Source: Opisthorchis felineus (lineage: Eukaryota; Platyhelminthes; Trematoda; Opisthorchiida; Opisthorchiidae). From it: a stretch of 64,000 nucleotides of DNA. The notes under the pieces were generated by a model, which saw nothing but the letters and a program-made list of their open reading frames with translations, made no database searches and had not been told where the DNA came from. This document shows positions 61,937 to 64,000 of the stretch, one piece after another. The position numbers and the translations under genes are program-made. The stretch spans positions 514,762-578,761 of the forward strand of contig SJOL01008957.1 in assembly GCA_004794785.1 (NCBI GenBank), read 5' to 3'. Every line of letters starts with the position of its first letter. Positions within the stretch are counted from its first letter, which is position 1.

Positions 61937-64000
61937 GTAAGTTCCTTGGCTGGCAATTCATATCCCTAGCTTACAAAAGGAGTAAGGGTGCACATATGCT
62001 ACGGTGCTTGTTTTCACTAGTAATCCGGTTGGCTACTAAAGCTACTTAATTTACCAGTGGACGAAACATGAAAAACCAAGACAGGGGTTGAGGATATTTA
62101 CGAGACAACGGTAGGCGCAAATAACTGAGCAGAAAATGCACATAACGTGAAGATAATGACTCAACTTAACTTGGTGCAGATTCATATTTATCCCTCTGGT
62201 GCAGGAGAAACAGTCTAAGCATTCCAATTTAAATTGCGTTCATGGATGAACCCAAATACCAAGGCCGTATTCTGTTTAAAATCTACCGTTCTTTAACCTA
62301 TTTCAGCGGCTATCAGGCATTCTTTATAGGTGGAGGTTAGCTAGTAATCACAGACATTAGTTAAGTTTTCGTATTTCGTTGGAAAAAAGTGTTTGTGTAG
62401 TAGAAATGAAAAACCAAAAAATAGTGTAAAGGCAATCTTTGAGTAAAGGGTCGTCGATTTGAGTCCCTTCTGGCCACTCCAACTTTTAGTGGGCACTGTG
62501 TCTTTCATTCAATTTTGATATATATCGTTGGCATGTGATAGGCCAAAATCATTGTTAATACCATTTTTTTGTCTAGATGTTTCTAATATTGACGAATTTT
62601 TTCACGGGTAGCACCAAAATTGCTTTCATTTATTAACAGGTCTAATTAAAGCAGGCGGATCAGATGAAACCATCGCTCATTTGTACTTCAGTAATGAAGA
62701 CGTAGAAATGTAACCGCAAAAAAATCACACGAAGATCAGGGGTTTTTAATTTCACACTGCAATGGTGAATGGTACTTATGAAGAGGCACTGTTTTAGTAG
62801 GAGCAGTCGTCCCTGATACAATAGATGGCATTTCTTTGCGGTTTTGACAATATAACTTCTAGAAATTTCGGTAAACGATGTTTGTCCACAATTTTATGCA
62901 ACACGAATGTTTCATTTTTTCTACAACTTATTAAGTCAACCGGACTGTAGAAGAACGTGATTTAACTTGAATTAAGTGGTTTGACGACAATGTTTTGCCC
63001 AGTGTGAACATCAAGTTGGTAGCGTGCAAGAGCGCTTGAGTAGTCCTGAGGAACTGCCATTCAGGCATACCATTCAAAATGCGCACTATTGCTATTCATA
63101 CCCAGAAGGTTTTGGCCGAAGTTTGCAGCTTGATCGAGCAAACAGCATCGTCCTCAGGTCACGCATTCTCATGTTTTAGACACCGATCGCACTTGCTAAT
63201 GTGATGCGTTTGAGAAATTCATTAACTGGCTTTTATAAATTAAAGTAAAAACGGATGGGTACTTCAGCAGAATTCCGATTAAAAAGGAAAACGAAACTAG
63301 TTTGTCTTTATAGATCTAATGCATATGCAACGCACAAATGATTCAATTCGGCGGGTGCCACAAGGAAATGGGACCAAACAAAAAGCTAATTCTTGCATTT
63401 CTACACCCATTGACATGAAATAATACTGGCGGTGTGCTAGCTGGCAGAAAGATACATGTTTATTCTTACAAAACTACTGAAGAAATTACGACCCACCTAA
63501 AGATGACACTGTAGAAAAAAGAACAATGCACGTGGAACACCATTGGCGACTGTCGATAAGAAGCCAATCTTGTCAAAACCATCCTTCATTAACAATCATT
63601 AGGTGGCAAATTTAACCCAGAATTTGAAAATATGTGTGAAACAAACCCACAAAGGACTGTAGCTCAAGGAGACAATTACTGAAAGACCAGTATATGACCA
63701 GCATATGGCTGTATATAAGGTTGTCTGCATATTCTCCTAATGAAGTAGGCAGGGATATCTAGGGTGAAATTATATAATGATGAGACAAAGTCTCCAGGTA
63801 TCCTTTGAATCTGCTGGAGTTTATCGAGTTATCCGCTAATACCAAACTTTGGAAAAAGACAAATAACGGTCAAATGAAATATTATATTTAAAAAATTCCA
63901 CTGCATACTATGTAATACGAGTTATGTAAGCAGTCGCTGCCTGTATAAGAAATCTTTGGTTAACCCACGCAACTCCCAAATAGGGCGAGGAGTTGAATAT
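61937..64000 (+). other. TRIM9 intron 5, partial
   Basis: The intron begins with GTAAGT and continues past the window edge. The expected next coding segment (second half of FN3) was looked for after each pyrimidine-rich AG and not found. For example, the acceptor-like site ending at 62639 leads to an immediate in-frame stop. A tRNA-like B-box resemblance at about 62.46-62.48 kb is too weak to call. Confidence 0.8.

Larger units (their letters stand above)
18716..64000 (+). other. TRIM9: TRIM9-type gene, span of visible part (3' end outside window)
   Basis: This is the gene-level entry for a class C-I TRIM ubiquitin ligase. Five coding exons at 18716-19903, 48599-48694, 55076-55309, 57392-57671 and 61797-61936 join with introns of 28,695, 6,381, 2,082 and 4,125 bp. 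Splice phases are 0, 0, 0, 1 and then 0 at the last donor. All four complete introns begin GT and end AG, and four of the five donors, including that of the last, incomplete intron, read GTAAGT (intron 1 reads GTTAGT). The joined product, about 646 residues, follows animal TRIM9 in order: RING, B-box 1, B-box 2, coiled coil, COS, start of FN3. The residues meeting at each junction match the TRIM9 family without a gap, so no coding exon appears to be missing between them. TRIM9 proteins are mainly neuronal, microtubule- and membrane-associated E3 ligases acting in axon guidance and vesicle release. That role is family knowledge, not shown here. TRIM67-like paralogy cannot be excluded without the SPRY domain. 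Confidence 0.93.

Noticed and set aside
62441..62500. AGTGTAAAGGCAA followed by GATTTGAGTCCC, faintly like the tRNA-like sequence at 31.7 kb
   Set aside because: Only scattered matches, and the stems do not form.
62632..62712. Acceptor-like TTAACAG with a following short frame, considered as TRIM9 exon 6
   Set aside because: The required frame meets a stop at once and the residues do not match the expected FN3 continuation.

Overview
The window looks like a stretch of an intron-rich, moderately AT-rich animal genome, most probably a parasitic flatworm. This rests on three things. There is one clear animal gene (TRIM9-type) whose short exons are separated by kilobase-scale introns. There is a broken non-LTR retrotransposon whose reverse transcriptase and C-terminal motifs resemble families common in flatworms. 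There is also a broken Penelope-like element with a GIY-YIG endonuclease. The flatworm placement is an inference and the species cannot be named from the sequence. Nothing bacterial was seen: no operons, CRISPR arrays or insertion sequences.

Layout. Positions 1-18.6 kb are intergenic sequence or 5' introns and contain no gene I can support. They hold a decayed repeat with a hammerhead-ribozyme-like core (about 165-345), a 5'-truncated dead non-LTR retrotransposon on the minus strand (about 4.26-6.11 kb), and a 54-bp sequence present almost identically at 12.94 and 17.10 kb. The second copy lies inside a 158-bp insertion flanked by a 15-bp target-site duplication and carrying another hammerhead-like motif.

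From 18.7 kb to the right edge runs one plus-strand gene, a TRIM9-type E3 ubiquitin ligase. Five coding exons are visible: 18716-19903, 48599-48694, 55076-55309, 57392-57671 and 61797-61936. Their reading frames join exactly and give about 646 residues: split RING, two B-boxes, coiled coil, COS region and the first strand of the fibronectin type III domain. The rest of FN3 and the SPRY domain must lie beyond the window. Intron 1 is 28.7 kb. It holds an antisense Penelope-like element (about 21.6-23.5 kb), a second hammerhead-bearing repeat (about 20.76-20.93 kb), a tRNA-Val-like SINE candidate (31.68-31.75 kb) and AT-rich microsatellites.

The most unusual theme is the co-occurrence of small repeats carrying hammerhead-like cores with Penelope-type reverse transcriptase remains. 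This is the association known for Penelope-like elements and metazoan retrozymes. All copies here look decayed, and the link between them is a hypothesis.
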